From NCBI GenBank assembly GCA_947178125.1, contig CAMWXB010000028.1:1-47830 (forward strand): a stretch of DNA of 47,830 nucleotides. The letters run 5' to 3'. Shown here in pieces: positions 41,183 to 47,830 of the stretch. The notes beneath the pieces are model-generated. The model had not been told where the DNA came from. It saw nothing but the letters and a program-made list of their open reading frames with translations, and made no database searches. The stretch's first letter is position 1. Each line of letters opens with the position of its first letter. A program made the translations under genes and the position numbers. The stretch is from an uncultured Lachnospiraceae bacterium (GTDB lineage: Bacteria; Bacillota; Clostridia; Lachnospirales; Lachnospiraceae).

Positions 41183-41873
41183 GGCTGGCGCAAGGGCTTT
41201 TTCCATAGAAGAAGACTGTGCATTGCATAATATAGAGGCGCATGAAGAAATCGTGATCGGTTATCCTGTGCAGTACAGCACTGTTCCGAAAATTTTGCGG
41301 GATTATATCACGGCTCATCAGAGCGCATGGAAAGGAAAAAAGGTCTTTGTCATTGCTACAATGGGACTATTCAGCGGAGACGGTGCGGGCGTTCTGGCTC
41401 GTCTGCTGCAAAAAAACGGCGCTGTTATTACAGGTGGTCTGCATTTGAGGATGCCCGACAGCATATGTGATGAAAAGGTATTAAAAAAGCCGCTTTCCCA
41501 AAACCGGCTTCTTGTAAAAAAAGCAGAACTGAAAATAAGAAAAGCCGCGGGACGGTTGAAAAACGGCAGGCCTCCGCGGGACGGGCTGGGCTTTGGCAGC
41601 CATCTGGCAGGTTTTTTCGGGCAGAGACTGTATTTCGGGCATAAGACCAAAGCGTATTCCGCTCAGTTAAGAATCGATGCCGGAAAATGTGTGGGCTGTG
41701 GAAAATGCGTTGGCCTCTGCCCGATGAAGAATCTGCATCTGAACGGGGGAAAAGCCGTACCGGACAGCCGGTGTACGATGTGCTACCGCTGTATTAACGA
41801 ATGTCCGGCGCAGGCGATCACTCTATTGGGGAAAGAAGTCGTGGAGCAGGGGGGAATTGGAAAGTATTTGTAA
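41112..41873 (+). CDS. EFR1-type flavodoxin-ferredoxin fusion protein
   Basis: 253 residues. The N-terminal flavodoxin-like domain has the FMN phosphate loop YFSGTGNT and the second FMN contact ATMGLFSGDG; the C-terminus carries two 4Fe-4S motifs, CVGCGKCVGLCP and CTMCYRCINECP. Such proteins move electrons between flavin and iron-sulphur partners in anaerobes. The SD (AGAGGTG) is 11 nt from the ATG and lies in the preceding gene. GC content rises abruptly here compared with the exporter genes. The tetR-type gene is convergent, with 11 bp between stops. Confidence 0.9.
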   Translation: MIGIYFSGTGNTKYCVEKFLEAYEAGARAFSIEEDCALHNIEAHEEIVIGYPVQYSTVPKILRDYITAHQSAWKGKKVFVIATMGLFSGDGAGVLARLLQKNGAVITGGLHLRMPDSICDEKVLKKPLSQNRLLVKKAELKIRKAAGRLKNGRPPRDGLGFGSHLAGFFGQRLYFGHKTKAYSAQLRIDAGKCVGCGKCVGLCPMKNLHLNGGKAVPDSRCTMCYRCINECPAQAITLLGKEVVEQGGIGKYL

Positions 41874-41884
41874 TGACATACAGC

Positions 41885-42493
41885 TTATTCCCGGGGAACG
41901 ATTTCCTGGCTTTTGATCAACTGCCTGATTGCATCGAAAAGATAGGGCTTCAGTTCTTCGATACCTTTCGGTTCATTATAGAGGATAGAACTGTAACAGG
42001 TGGAACTGACGAATTCCACGATCATAAACAGCAGAATTTCCGGGTTTTTATAAGCTTTCGGGGAGTTTTCCAGAATTTTGTAAATATTATAAAAATCCAC
42101 ATCCGAATCATCGCCCGAAGAAATCAGTTCCTGCTTAAAAATGCCCCAGCTTAGGTTTTTGGATATGAAAAGCAGGAGAGATTTGTCCGCATTGAACTGT
42201 TCGATAATATTGTCGGCAAGAAAAATAATCCGGTCTTCCAGTTCCGTCAGATCGGTTTTGGCAAGGGCTTCGTCGGCAATGGAAAAAATGCGGCTGGCCT
42301 TATGGGCGATTAGCTTGTTGCGGATATCGTATTTATCTTTGAAATAGAGATAGAAGGTTCCCTTTGCCACGCCAGCGCGCTCTACAATATTGTTGATGGT
42401 CGTTTGGTGGAGTCCCTGGGTGGTAAAAAGTTCAAAAGCAGTATTGAGAAGCGCTTCGCGCTTCTTTTTTTTGTTCAGATCTATTTTTCCCAT
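41885..42493 (-). CDS. TetR-family transcriptional repressor
   Basis: 202 residues, SD GGAGGCTGA. N-terminal helix-turn-helix (about 8-55: REALLNTAFELFTTQGLHQTTINNIVERAGVAKGTFYLYFKDKYD) and a ligand-binding C-terminal domain. It is divergent from the MMPL transporter gene and two palindromic sites resembling TetR operators overlap that promoter, so it probably represses the transporter and lipoprotein until a toxic substrate or lipid binds. Confidence 0.93.
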   Translation of the reverse strand: MGKIDLNKKKKREALLNTAFELFTTQGLHQTTINNIVERAGVAKGTFYLYFKDKYDIRNKLIAHKASRIFSIADEALAKTDLTELEDRIIFLADNIIEQFNADKSLLLFISKNLSWGIFKQELISSGDDSDVDFYNIYKILENSPKAYKNPEILLFMIVEFVSSTCYSSILYNEPKGIEELKPYLFDAIRQLIKSQEIVPRE

Positions 42494-42546
42494 TCAGCCT
42501 CCATAATGCCGTATTTTCGGGATTTAATCCCGAATAGCTTATTTTC

Positions 42547-42574
42547 ATTATAAGAGAAAATGTCGAAAAGTCAA
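42547..42574 (-). promoter_or_regulatory. Promoter of the tetR gene
   Basis: On the minus strand: TTGACT (42569-42574), a 16-nt spacer, TATAAT (42547-42552). The 5' leader contains the 15-bp near-palindrome CGGGATTTAATCCCG (42518-42532), which could be a structural or protein site. Confidence 0.65.
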
Positions 42575-42601
42575 ATTTATATTTTTTTAAGAAATAGAAT
42601 A

Positions 42602-42662
42602 TTGACTATTGGTCATTTCTTGAATATAATGCTGAGTATAAACAAAAATGACCAATGGTCAT
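42602..42662 (+). promoter_or_regulatory. MMPL promoter with two TetR-type operators
   Basis: TTGACT (42602-42607), a 17-nt spacer, TATAAT (42625-42630). A perfect palindrome ATGACCA-A-TGGTCAT (42648-42662) lies at the transcription start or leader, and a near-perfect copy, TGACTA-T-TGGTCA (42603-42615), overlaps the -35. The two sites are 45 bp apart. Binding at either would block transcription of the transporter gene. Confidence 0.75.
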
Positions 42663-42683
42663 AAAGCAAAAGGAGTGATTTGG

Positions 42684-44777
42684 ATGGAAAAATTTGGTAG
42701 AAGTGTTGTAAAGCTGCGGATACCGATCCTGCTTTTGAGCCTTCTGCTCTTGGTACCGTCTTTTCTGGGGTATGTAAGTACCAAGGTTAACTATGATATC
42801 CTTTCCTATCTTCCCAAAGATATTGAAACGATGATAGGGCAGGATATTCTGGTCGATGAATTTGGAACGGGAGCCTTTTCCATGTTCGTTGTGGACGGCA
42901 TGGAGCCAAAGGATGTGGCGAGGCTGAAACAGGAGATAGAGCAGATTGAGCATGTGGAAACAGTCATCTGGTATGATTCAGTCATGGATATTTCGGTGCC
43001 GATGGAAATGCTGCCGGGTGATATATACGAGGCTTTTAACAGTGGGGACGCAACGATGATGGCCATTATTTTTGACGAGACCACATCGGCGGACGGCACG
43101 ATGGAGGCGATTGAGAATATCAGAAAGGCAGCCGATAAGAACTGCTTTCTGAGCGGTATGTCAGCGGTCGTAACGGACACGAAGAACCTTTCGGAAAGAG
43201 AAGCGCCCATTTATGTGTGCATCGCCGTATTGCTTTCCTGTATCGTGTTATCGCTTACAATGGATTCTTTCCTGATTCCGTTTTTGTTTTTGTTAAGCAT
43301 TGGAATGGCAATTCTCTATAATCTGGGAAGCAATGTTTTTATGGGAGAGATTTCTTATATAACAAAAGCGTTGAGCGCGGTATTGCAGCTTGGCGTGACA
43401 ATGGATTATTCCATTTTCCTGTGGCACAGTTACCAGGAGAACCGAGCCGGGATGCAGGATAAAAAGGATGCTATGGCAAAAGCGATTTCAGAGACCGTTA
43501 CATCCGTCGTGAGCAGTTCCATGACGACGGTAGCAGGGTTCATTGCTCTCTGTTTTATGAGTTTTACGCTGGGAATGGACCTTGGCGTTGTCATGGCAAA
43601 GGGTGTTGTATTCGGTGTCATTTCCTGTGTCACGGTCCTGCCTTCCATGATACTTGTATTTGACAGAGCATTGGAGAAGACAAAGCACAAAGCCTTACTG
43701 CCGGATTTGAAAGGTGTGGGAACCTTTGTGACAAAGTATTACAGAGTGTTTATCGTTCTGTTCGTGCTGGTTTTGTATCCGGCGGTTTTCGGATACCGGA
43801 ATGCGGAGGTCTATTACAATTTGGACGAAACGCTTCCGAAAGACCTTCCGAGTATCGTTGCGAATGATAAACTGAACGAGAGTTTTGATATGAATGCGAC
43901 CCATATGCTTTTGTTGAGTGCGGACCTTCCGACCAAAGACGTGAAACATATGGTGGAGGAAATGAAAGAAGTGGATGGAGTCAACTGGGTACTCGGTCTG
44001 AATTCCCTGAAGGGGGATGCCATTCCGGACGAATTGGTTCCGGCAGACCTGGCTGATTCCCTGATGAGTGAGAATTGGCAGCTCTTGTTAGTCGGCTCAC
44101 AGTATAAAGTGGCGTCGGAAGAAGTCAATGACCAGTGCAGGCGGCTGAGTGCAATCTGTAAATCCTATGACAGCAAGGGCATGCTAGTGGGTGAGGCACC
44201 CTGCACGAAGGATTTAATTGAAATAACGGATAAAGATTTCAATACGGTCAGCATCGTTTCCATTGGAGTGATTTTCGTGATCATCCTGCTGGTGTTCAAA
44301 TCCATTTCGCTTCCGGTAATCCTGGTGGCGGTCATTGAAACGGCGATTTTTATCAATATGGGCATTCCATATTATACTAAGACGGAAATTCCCTTTATCG
44401 CTTCGGTCGTGATCGGTACGATACAGCTTGGCGCAACGGTGGATTACGCTATCCTGATGACGACCAGATACCGTAAGGAGCGGTATGCGGGCATAGAGAA
44501 AAGGGAAGCGGTGACGACAGCCTGCCAGAGCAGCGTGAAATCAATTATTGTAAGCGCTTTGTCTTTCTTTGCGGCGACCTTTGGCGTAGGGCTGTATTCC
44601 AATATTGATATGATAAGTTCTCTTTGCACATTGATGGCGCGTGGCGCGCTGATCAGTATGGCGGCGGTCATACTTGTATTGCCTTCAATGTTCATGGTAT
44701 TTGATAAAGTGATCATAAGAAACAAAGCGGGCGGCAGAGTAGTAAAAGGAAAAGAAAAACTCGCTCTGGGGTCATAG
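42684..44777 (+). CDS. MMPL-family RND transporter
   Basis: 697 residues from the ATG at 42684, with AAAAGGAG upstream; an ATG at 42648 lies within the operator palindrome. Twelve predicted membrane helices in two halves, each with a large extracellular loop (about 40-180 and 375-525), and MMPL motifs at LGVTMDYSIFLWHSYQENR and LGATVDYAILMTTRYRKER, where the Asp-Tyr pair belongs to the proton relay. It probably exports lipids, peptides or drugs using the proton gradient. Co-transcribed with the lipoprotein gene 28 bp downstream. Confidence 0.92.
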   Translation: MEKFGRSVVKLRIPILLLSLLLLVPSFLGYVSTKVNYDILSYLPKDIETMIGQDILVDEFGTGAFSMFVVDGMEPKDVARLKQEIEQIEHVETVIWYDSVMDISVPMEMLPGDIYEAFNSGDATMMAIIFDETTSADGTMEAIENIRKAADKNCFLSGMSAVVTDTKNLSEREAPIYVCIAVLLSCIVLSLTMDSFLIPFLFLLSIGMAILYNLGSNVFMGEISYITKALSAVLQLGVTMDYSIFLWHSYQENRAGMQDKKDAMAKAISETVTSVVSSSMTTVAGFIALCFMSFTLGMDLGVVMAKGVVFGVISCVTVLPSMILVFDRALEKTKHKALLPDLKGVGTFVTKYYRVFIVLFVLVLYPAVFGYRNAEVYYNLDETLPKDLPSIVANDKLNESFDMNATHMLLLSADLPTKDVKHMVEEMKEVDGVNWVLGLNSLKGDAIPDELVPADLADSLMSENWQLLLVGSQYKVASEEVNDQCRRLSAICKSYDSKGMLVGEAPCTKDLIEITDKDFNTVSIVSIGVIFVIILLVFKSISLPVILVAVIETAIFINMGIPYYTKTEIPFIASVVIGTIQLGATVDYAILMTTRYRKERYAGIEKREAVTTACQSSVKSIIVSALSFFAATFGVGLYSNIDMISSLCTLMARGALISMAAVILVLPSMFMVFDKVIIRNKAGGRVVKGKEKLALGS

Positions 44778-44805
44778 GATTAAAAGAAAGGATGGGTTAT
44801 GAATT

Positions 44806-47610
44806 ATGAGAAAAGATTTTTTAAATAAAGAGCAGAAGATAAAAGAACAAAAAATGAAAGAGCAAAAAGTATGGGGATCAAAGGCGTGGGGAAAGAAAAC
44901 TTTATGTCTGGGACTCAGCATATCGATGGTACTGGGGCTTGCCGGCTGTGGTAAGGCGGAAAGTGAGCAGGCGGGCGTCATTACAGAAGAAAATCAGGAA
45001 GATGTATTGATGGAAGTATTAAATGCGCAGGTGGCTTCTTCCCACAGCAGCGAGGCCGGCAAGGAAGAAACGGTCTATGTGCTTGCGGATGCGAACGGCA
45101 GTATCAATGAGGTCATTGTCAGCGACTGGCTGAAAAACCGGGACGGAAGCAACAGCCTCGCAGACTGCTCTGACCTTACGGACATTCGAAATGTGAAAGG
45201 ATATGAGACTTTTGATATCAATGAAAGCGGTGATATGGTCTGGCAGGCAGAAGGTGCGGATATTTATTACAGAGGCAGCACCGAAAAAGAAGTGCCTGTC
45301 GAAGTAAAGCTTTCCTACTGGCTGGACGGAAAGGAAATTACGCCGGAAGCGCTTGCGGGAAAAAGCGGCAAAGTGACGATCAGGATGGATTATATCAACA
45401 GGGAAACCAAAACGATCATAATAGGCGGAAAAGAGCAGGAGATCAAAGTGCCCTTTGCCATGATATCCGGTGTGATACTGCCACAGGATAAATTTTCCAA
45501 TATTGAAATGAGCAATGCAAGGCTGCTCTCGGAAGGAAATAACAGCGTTGTGATCGGGGTCGCTTTTCCGGGGCTTGCAGAAAGTATTCAGATGGAAGAA
45601 CTGAAGGACAAAATGAATAACAGGGAAGAGGGCGAGTCGCTGGAAGATTTGGAAATACCGGATTATATTGAGATAACGGCAGATGTAGTGGACTTTGAAC
45701 TCGGCATGACGATGACGGTAGCCATGAGCGATGTCCTTTCCGACATTGAATTGACGGATTCTTTTGACCTTTCCGAATTGAATGATTCGATGGAAGAACT
45801 GAAAGATGCCACAAATGAGTTGAAAGACGGTACGGAAGAGTTAAAGGACGGAAGCGGAAAACTCAAAGACGGTACAGTGGAGCTTGTGGCAGGCACGGAC
45901 GAATTGCTGGACGGTACGACAGAGTTAAAAGACGGTACGCAGGAGTTGTATGAGAAATCGGGATTGCTGGATGATGGAGCAAAACAGCTCGATGACGGGG
46001 CGGCTGCGCTTTATGATGGTACTGTGGCATTGCAGGATGGCGTGACGAAGCTGACGGACGGAACCGGAGCATTGAAAAATGGCAGTGCACAGCTTGCCGA
46101 CGGCACGGGAAGTCTGGTAGAAGGCACCAAAAGTCTGAATGACGGAGCGCTTCTTGTACAGGGCGGTATTGATCAGGTGGCGTCTCAAATGGATGTGCTG
46201 AAGGCCGGTATCGGTACGCCGGTAACATCGTCCGCCGGAATCGACCCGGCCAATCCGGCGACGCTGTTACAGGTGTCATGGCTGCTCAACCAGACACTGG
46301 CACAGATGAGCAGTTCTGCCGGATTATCGGAGACATACTATAATGCAATTCTTGCTTCGCTGACAGCACAGAAAGCGGAGGCACAGGCAAATCTTGATAC
46401 GGCACAGGAAAATCTTGTGGCTGCACAGGGGCAGGCTGCGGAAGCACAGGTTCAGTTATTGGAAGCTTGTCAGGCGGACACACAGGACATGGAGGTCGTA
46501 ACGGATACTTATACGGAAACGGAGTATCAGACCGTGCAGGCTGAAGTACCTGTTTATACGACAACAAAAGAGACAATCGTGACGTTAGCGGAAATAGGAG
46601 GCGGTTCCGGACAATCGGATGAAAATGACGACGGGGCGGAATATGATGAAAGCGGAGAGGATGCAGCAATCGAAGAAATAGGCCGGAGCACGGATGAGAG
46701 TACGGAAATGACGACGGAACTGCAGGACGTAGAAGTTCTTATGGAGAAAGAAATCATAGAAACGGATACGATACAGATACAATCTGTAGATGTGGAAAAT
46801 TTACAGGAAAAAGTGAACGGTTATCAGGCAGCGCTGGAAGAGGCGGCAGTCTATCAGGCACAGGTCGAAGCTTACTCCCTGCAGGTCGAAGCGCTCGATG
46901 CGGCGCAGGAAGCGCTCGCGGCAGCCGATGCTGATGCAATGCAGCAGTTGGCACTGATGCAGCAATGGGGACCGGCGATTACCTATGCGGCAGTTCTGGA
47001 GCAGAAACTGGAGGAGATATCGGATTCCCTGAATTCGCAGGAAAGTGTCGGCGGCATTACGGCACTGGTACAGGGAGCGGGTGCGCTGGCAGACGGAACA
47101 CAGACGGCGCTTCTTGGGGCCGAGGCGCTTAACAGCGGAGCCAATGAACTGAAGAACGGAATTGAGGAACTAAATAGCGGAGCCGGTGAACTGGCGGATG
47201 GCGCCGGGAATTTAAAGGACGGTGCGGCGACTTTAAAGAACGGCACGAATGAACTGCAGAGCGGAACAGGGCAGCTCGTAGAAGGAACCAATACGTTAAA
47301 CGATGGTGCGGGAACGCTGAAAGACGGTGTCGTAACCTTAAAGGACGGTGTATTGACACTGGATGAAGGCATGGGAACACTGGACGAAGGCGCGCTGGCG
47401 CTGGTTGATGGTATGTTCGAGTTCGATGAGGAAGGCATCAGCAAGCTGACAGACCTTTTCGGAGACGATGTACAGGATGTGCTCGACAGACTGCGGGCAG
47501 TATCGGATGCGGGCAAAGAATACAATACCTTTACCAGACTCCCGGAGAACACGGACGGAAGTGTGAAGTTCATTATTAAGACAGAGGCGGTGACAGCATC
47601 GGAGGAATAG
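44806..47610 (+). CDS. Large lipoprotein with Leu-x-x-Gly heptad repeats (YhgE-like)
   Basis: 934 residues. A basic N-terminus and signal helix end at lipobox LAGC (C48). A mixed domain (about 60-330) is followed by heptad-repeat block 1 (about 331-452, units such as LKDGTEELKDGS), a central coiled-coil region (about 490-740) with a Thr/Glu-rich insert, heptad block 2 (about 755-880) and an acidic end, TASEE. The repeats are those of YhgE/Pip-type proteins, but the usual C-terminal transmembrane permease part is missing. It probably acts as an external accessory rod for the MMPL pump. Confidence 0.85.
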   Translation: MRKDFLNKEQKIKEQKMKEQKVWGSKAWGKKTLCLGLSISMVLGLAGCGKAESEQAGVITEENQEDVLMEVLNAQVASSHSSEAGKEETVYVLADANGSINEVIVSDWLKNRDGSNSLADCSDLTDIRNVKGYETFDINESGDMVWQAEGADIYYRGSTEKEVPVEVKLSYWLDGKEITPEALAGKSGKVTIRMDYINRETKTIIIGGKEQEIKVPFAMISGVILPQDKFSNIEMSNARLLSEGNNSVVIGVAFPGLAESIQMEELKDKMNNREEGESLEDLEIPDYIEITADVVDFELGMTMTVAMSDVLSDIELTDSFDLSELNDSMEELKDATNELKDGTEELKDGSGKLKDGTVELVAGTDELLDGTTELKDGTQELYEKSGLLDDGAKQLDDGAAALYDGTVALQDGVTKLTDGTGALKNGSAQLADGTGSLVEGTKSLNDGALLVQGGIDQVASQMDVLKAGIGTPVTSSAGIDPANPATLLQVSWLLNQTLAQMSSSAGLSETYYNAILASLTAQKAEAQANLDTAQENLVAAQGQAAEAQVQLLEACQADTQDMEVVTDTYTETEYQTVQAEVPVYTTTKETIVTLAEIGGGSGQSDENDDGAEYDESGEDAAIEEIGRSTDESTEMTTELQDVEVLMEKEIIETDTIQIQSVDVENLQEKVNGYQAALEEAAVYQAQVEAYSLQVEALDAAQEALAAADADAMQQLALMQQWGPAITYAAVLEQKLEEISDSLNSQESVGGITALVQGAGALADGTQTALLGAEALNSGANELKNGIEELNSGAGELADGAGNLKDGAATLKNGTNELQSGTGQLVEGTNTLNDGAGTLKDGVVTLKDGVLTLDEGMGTLDEGALALVDGMFEFDEEGISKLTDLFGDDVQDVLDRLRAVSDAGKEYNTFTRLPENTDGSVKFIIKTEAVTASEE

Positions 47611-47666
47611 GGATTTTTATTTGAAAAGCCGGAATTTAAGATTGGCGGCAAAGTGATTTAAGGGAA

Positions 47667-47718
47667 AGAGCTGTTGCAAAAGTAGATGAATGGTCTACCG
47701 GGGCAACGGCTCTTTTTT
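47667..47718 (+). terminator. Intrinsic terminator after the MMPL operon
   Basis: AGAGCTGTTGC (47667-47677) pairs with GCAACGGCTCT (47703-47713), with inner TAG/CTA, followed by TTTTT. The remaining 112 bp to the window end show no gene. Confidence 0.9.
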
Positions 47719-47830
47719 CAGTACCCGCATAATGCCTTTCCACGATTATTTTTGTGGGCAGGTGCTGTCGGTGGGTTCTATTCTTTTCTACATATGATAC
47801 TCGAAATGGCAATAATAGCAATCGAATATA

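Noticed and set aside
42514..42532. GCCGTATTTTCGGG near the tetR start as a further member of the palindromic family
   Set aside because: It shares only the GTATTTT string; the flanking stems and core motifs are absent. It is better explained as a short palindrome in the tetR leader.
47636..47821. 61-codon minus-strand frame at the window end
   Set aside because: It covers the intrinsic terminator and has no SD or recognisable pattern.
1..47830. CRISPR arrays, rRNA genes, complete insertion sequences, prophage genes
   Set aside because: No regularly spaced short repeats, rRNA-like sequence, transposase or phage structural genes were found on either strand.

Overview
The window looks like a chromosomal segment of a gut-type clostridium, most likely Lachnospiraceae. 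This rests on the gene order cysE-cysS-mrnC-rlmB-sigH, a PTS core (1-phosphofructokinase, HPr, Enzyme I), BceAB-type peptide-antibiotic ABC modules, large hybrid histidine kinases and TTGACA/TATAAT promoters with strong Shine-Dalgarno sites. Genus and species cannot be read from the sequence alone.

Layout. 1-4000: a 204-bp palindromic element, then a response regulator and a PocR-domain hybrid kinase. 4000-10360: housekeeping block (cysE, cysS, mrnC, rlmB, a surface SGNH hydrolase, sigH, a small membrane protein). 10380-11000: tRNA-Thr(GGT) followed by a gene-poor stretch with remnants. 11100-14160: a second large hybrid kinase. 14400-17840: fruK, ptsH, ptsI and a MazG-like protein. 17900-20150: a membrane ferredoxin protein, a PadR regulator and an unknown protein behind a dyad-containing promoter. 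20260-28160: a minus-strand BceR-S-A-B detoxification module, split between R and S by a plus-strand cassette of a second two-component system plus lipoprotein. 28280-36070: accessory genes (XRE/AbrB regulator, glycosyltransferase, NUDIX, GNAT, cupin, HxlR/AraC regulators, tandem radical SAM genes, a PIN toxin-antitoxin pair). 36040-37590: a probable ribosome-mediated attenuator in front of a double-GNAT gene that is itself broken by a palindromic insertion. 37620-41180: an AT-rich island with a tiny peptide gene and a heterodimeric ABC exporter. 41110-47720: an EFR1 flavodoxin-ferredoxin, TetR, an MMPL transporter and a heptad-repeat lipoprotein.

Main points of interest. (1) Five large palindromic intergenic elements occur. 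Three (6-209, 28783-28994, 33247-33472) have unrelated outer stems of up to about 75 nt per arm around a shared core that includes AGC-GNRA-GCGTGCC, where the tetraloop differs in each copy yet always fits GNRA. Two (23086-23200, 37100-37253) form a second subfamily, and the latter is demonstrably mobile because deleting it restores a GNAT reading frame exactly. (2) A 20-codon leader ORF followed by mutually exclusive hairpins and an intrinsic terminator precedes the double-GNAT gene. (3) A 32-residue peptide gene sits directly before a two-subunit ABC exporter. (4) The Bce operon is split by an oppositely oriented sensory cassette. (5) HPr has lysine in place of the regulatory serine 46. (6) The second of two tandem radical SAM genes carries an amber codon exactly at a conserved tryptophan.
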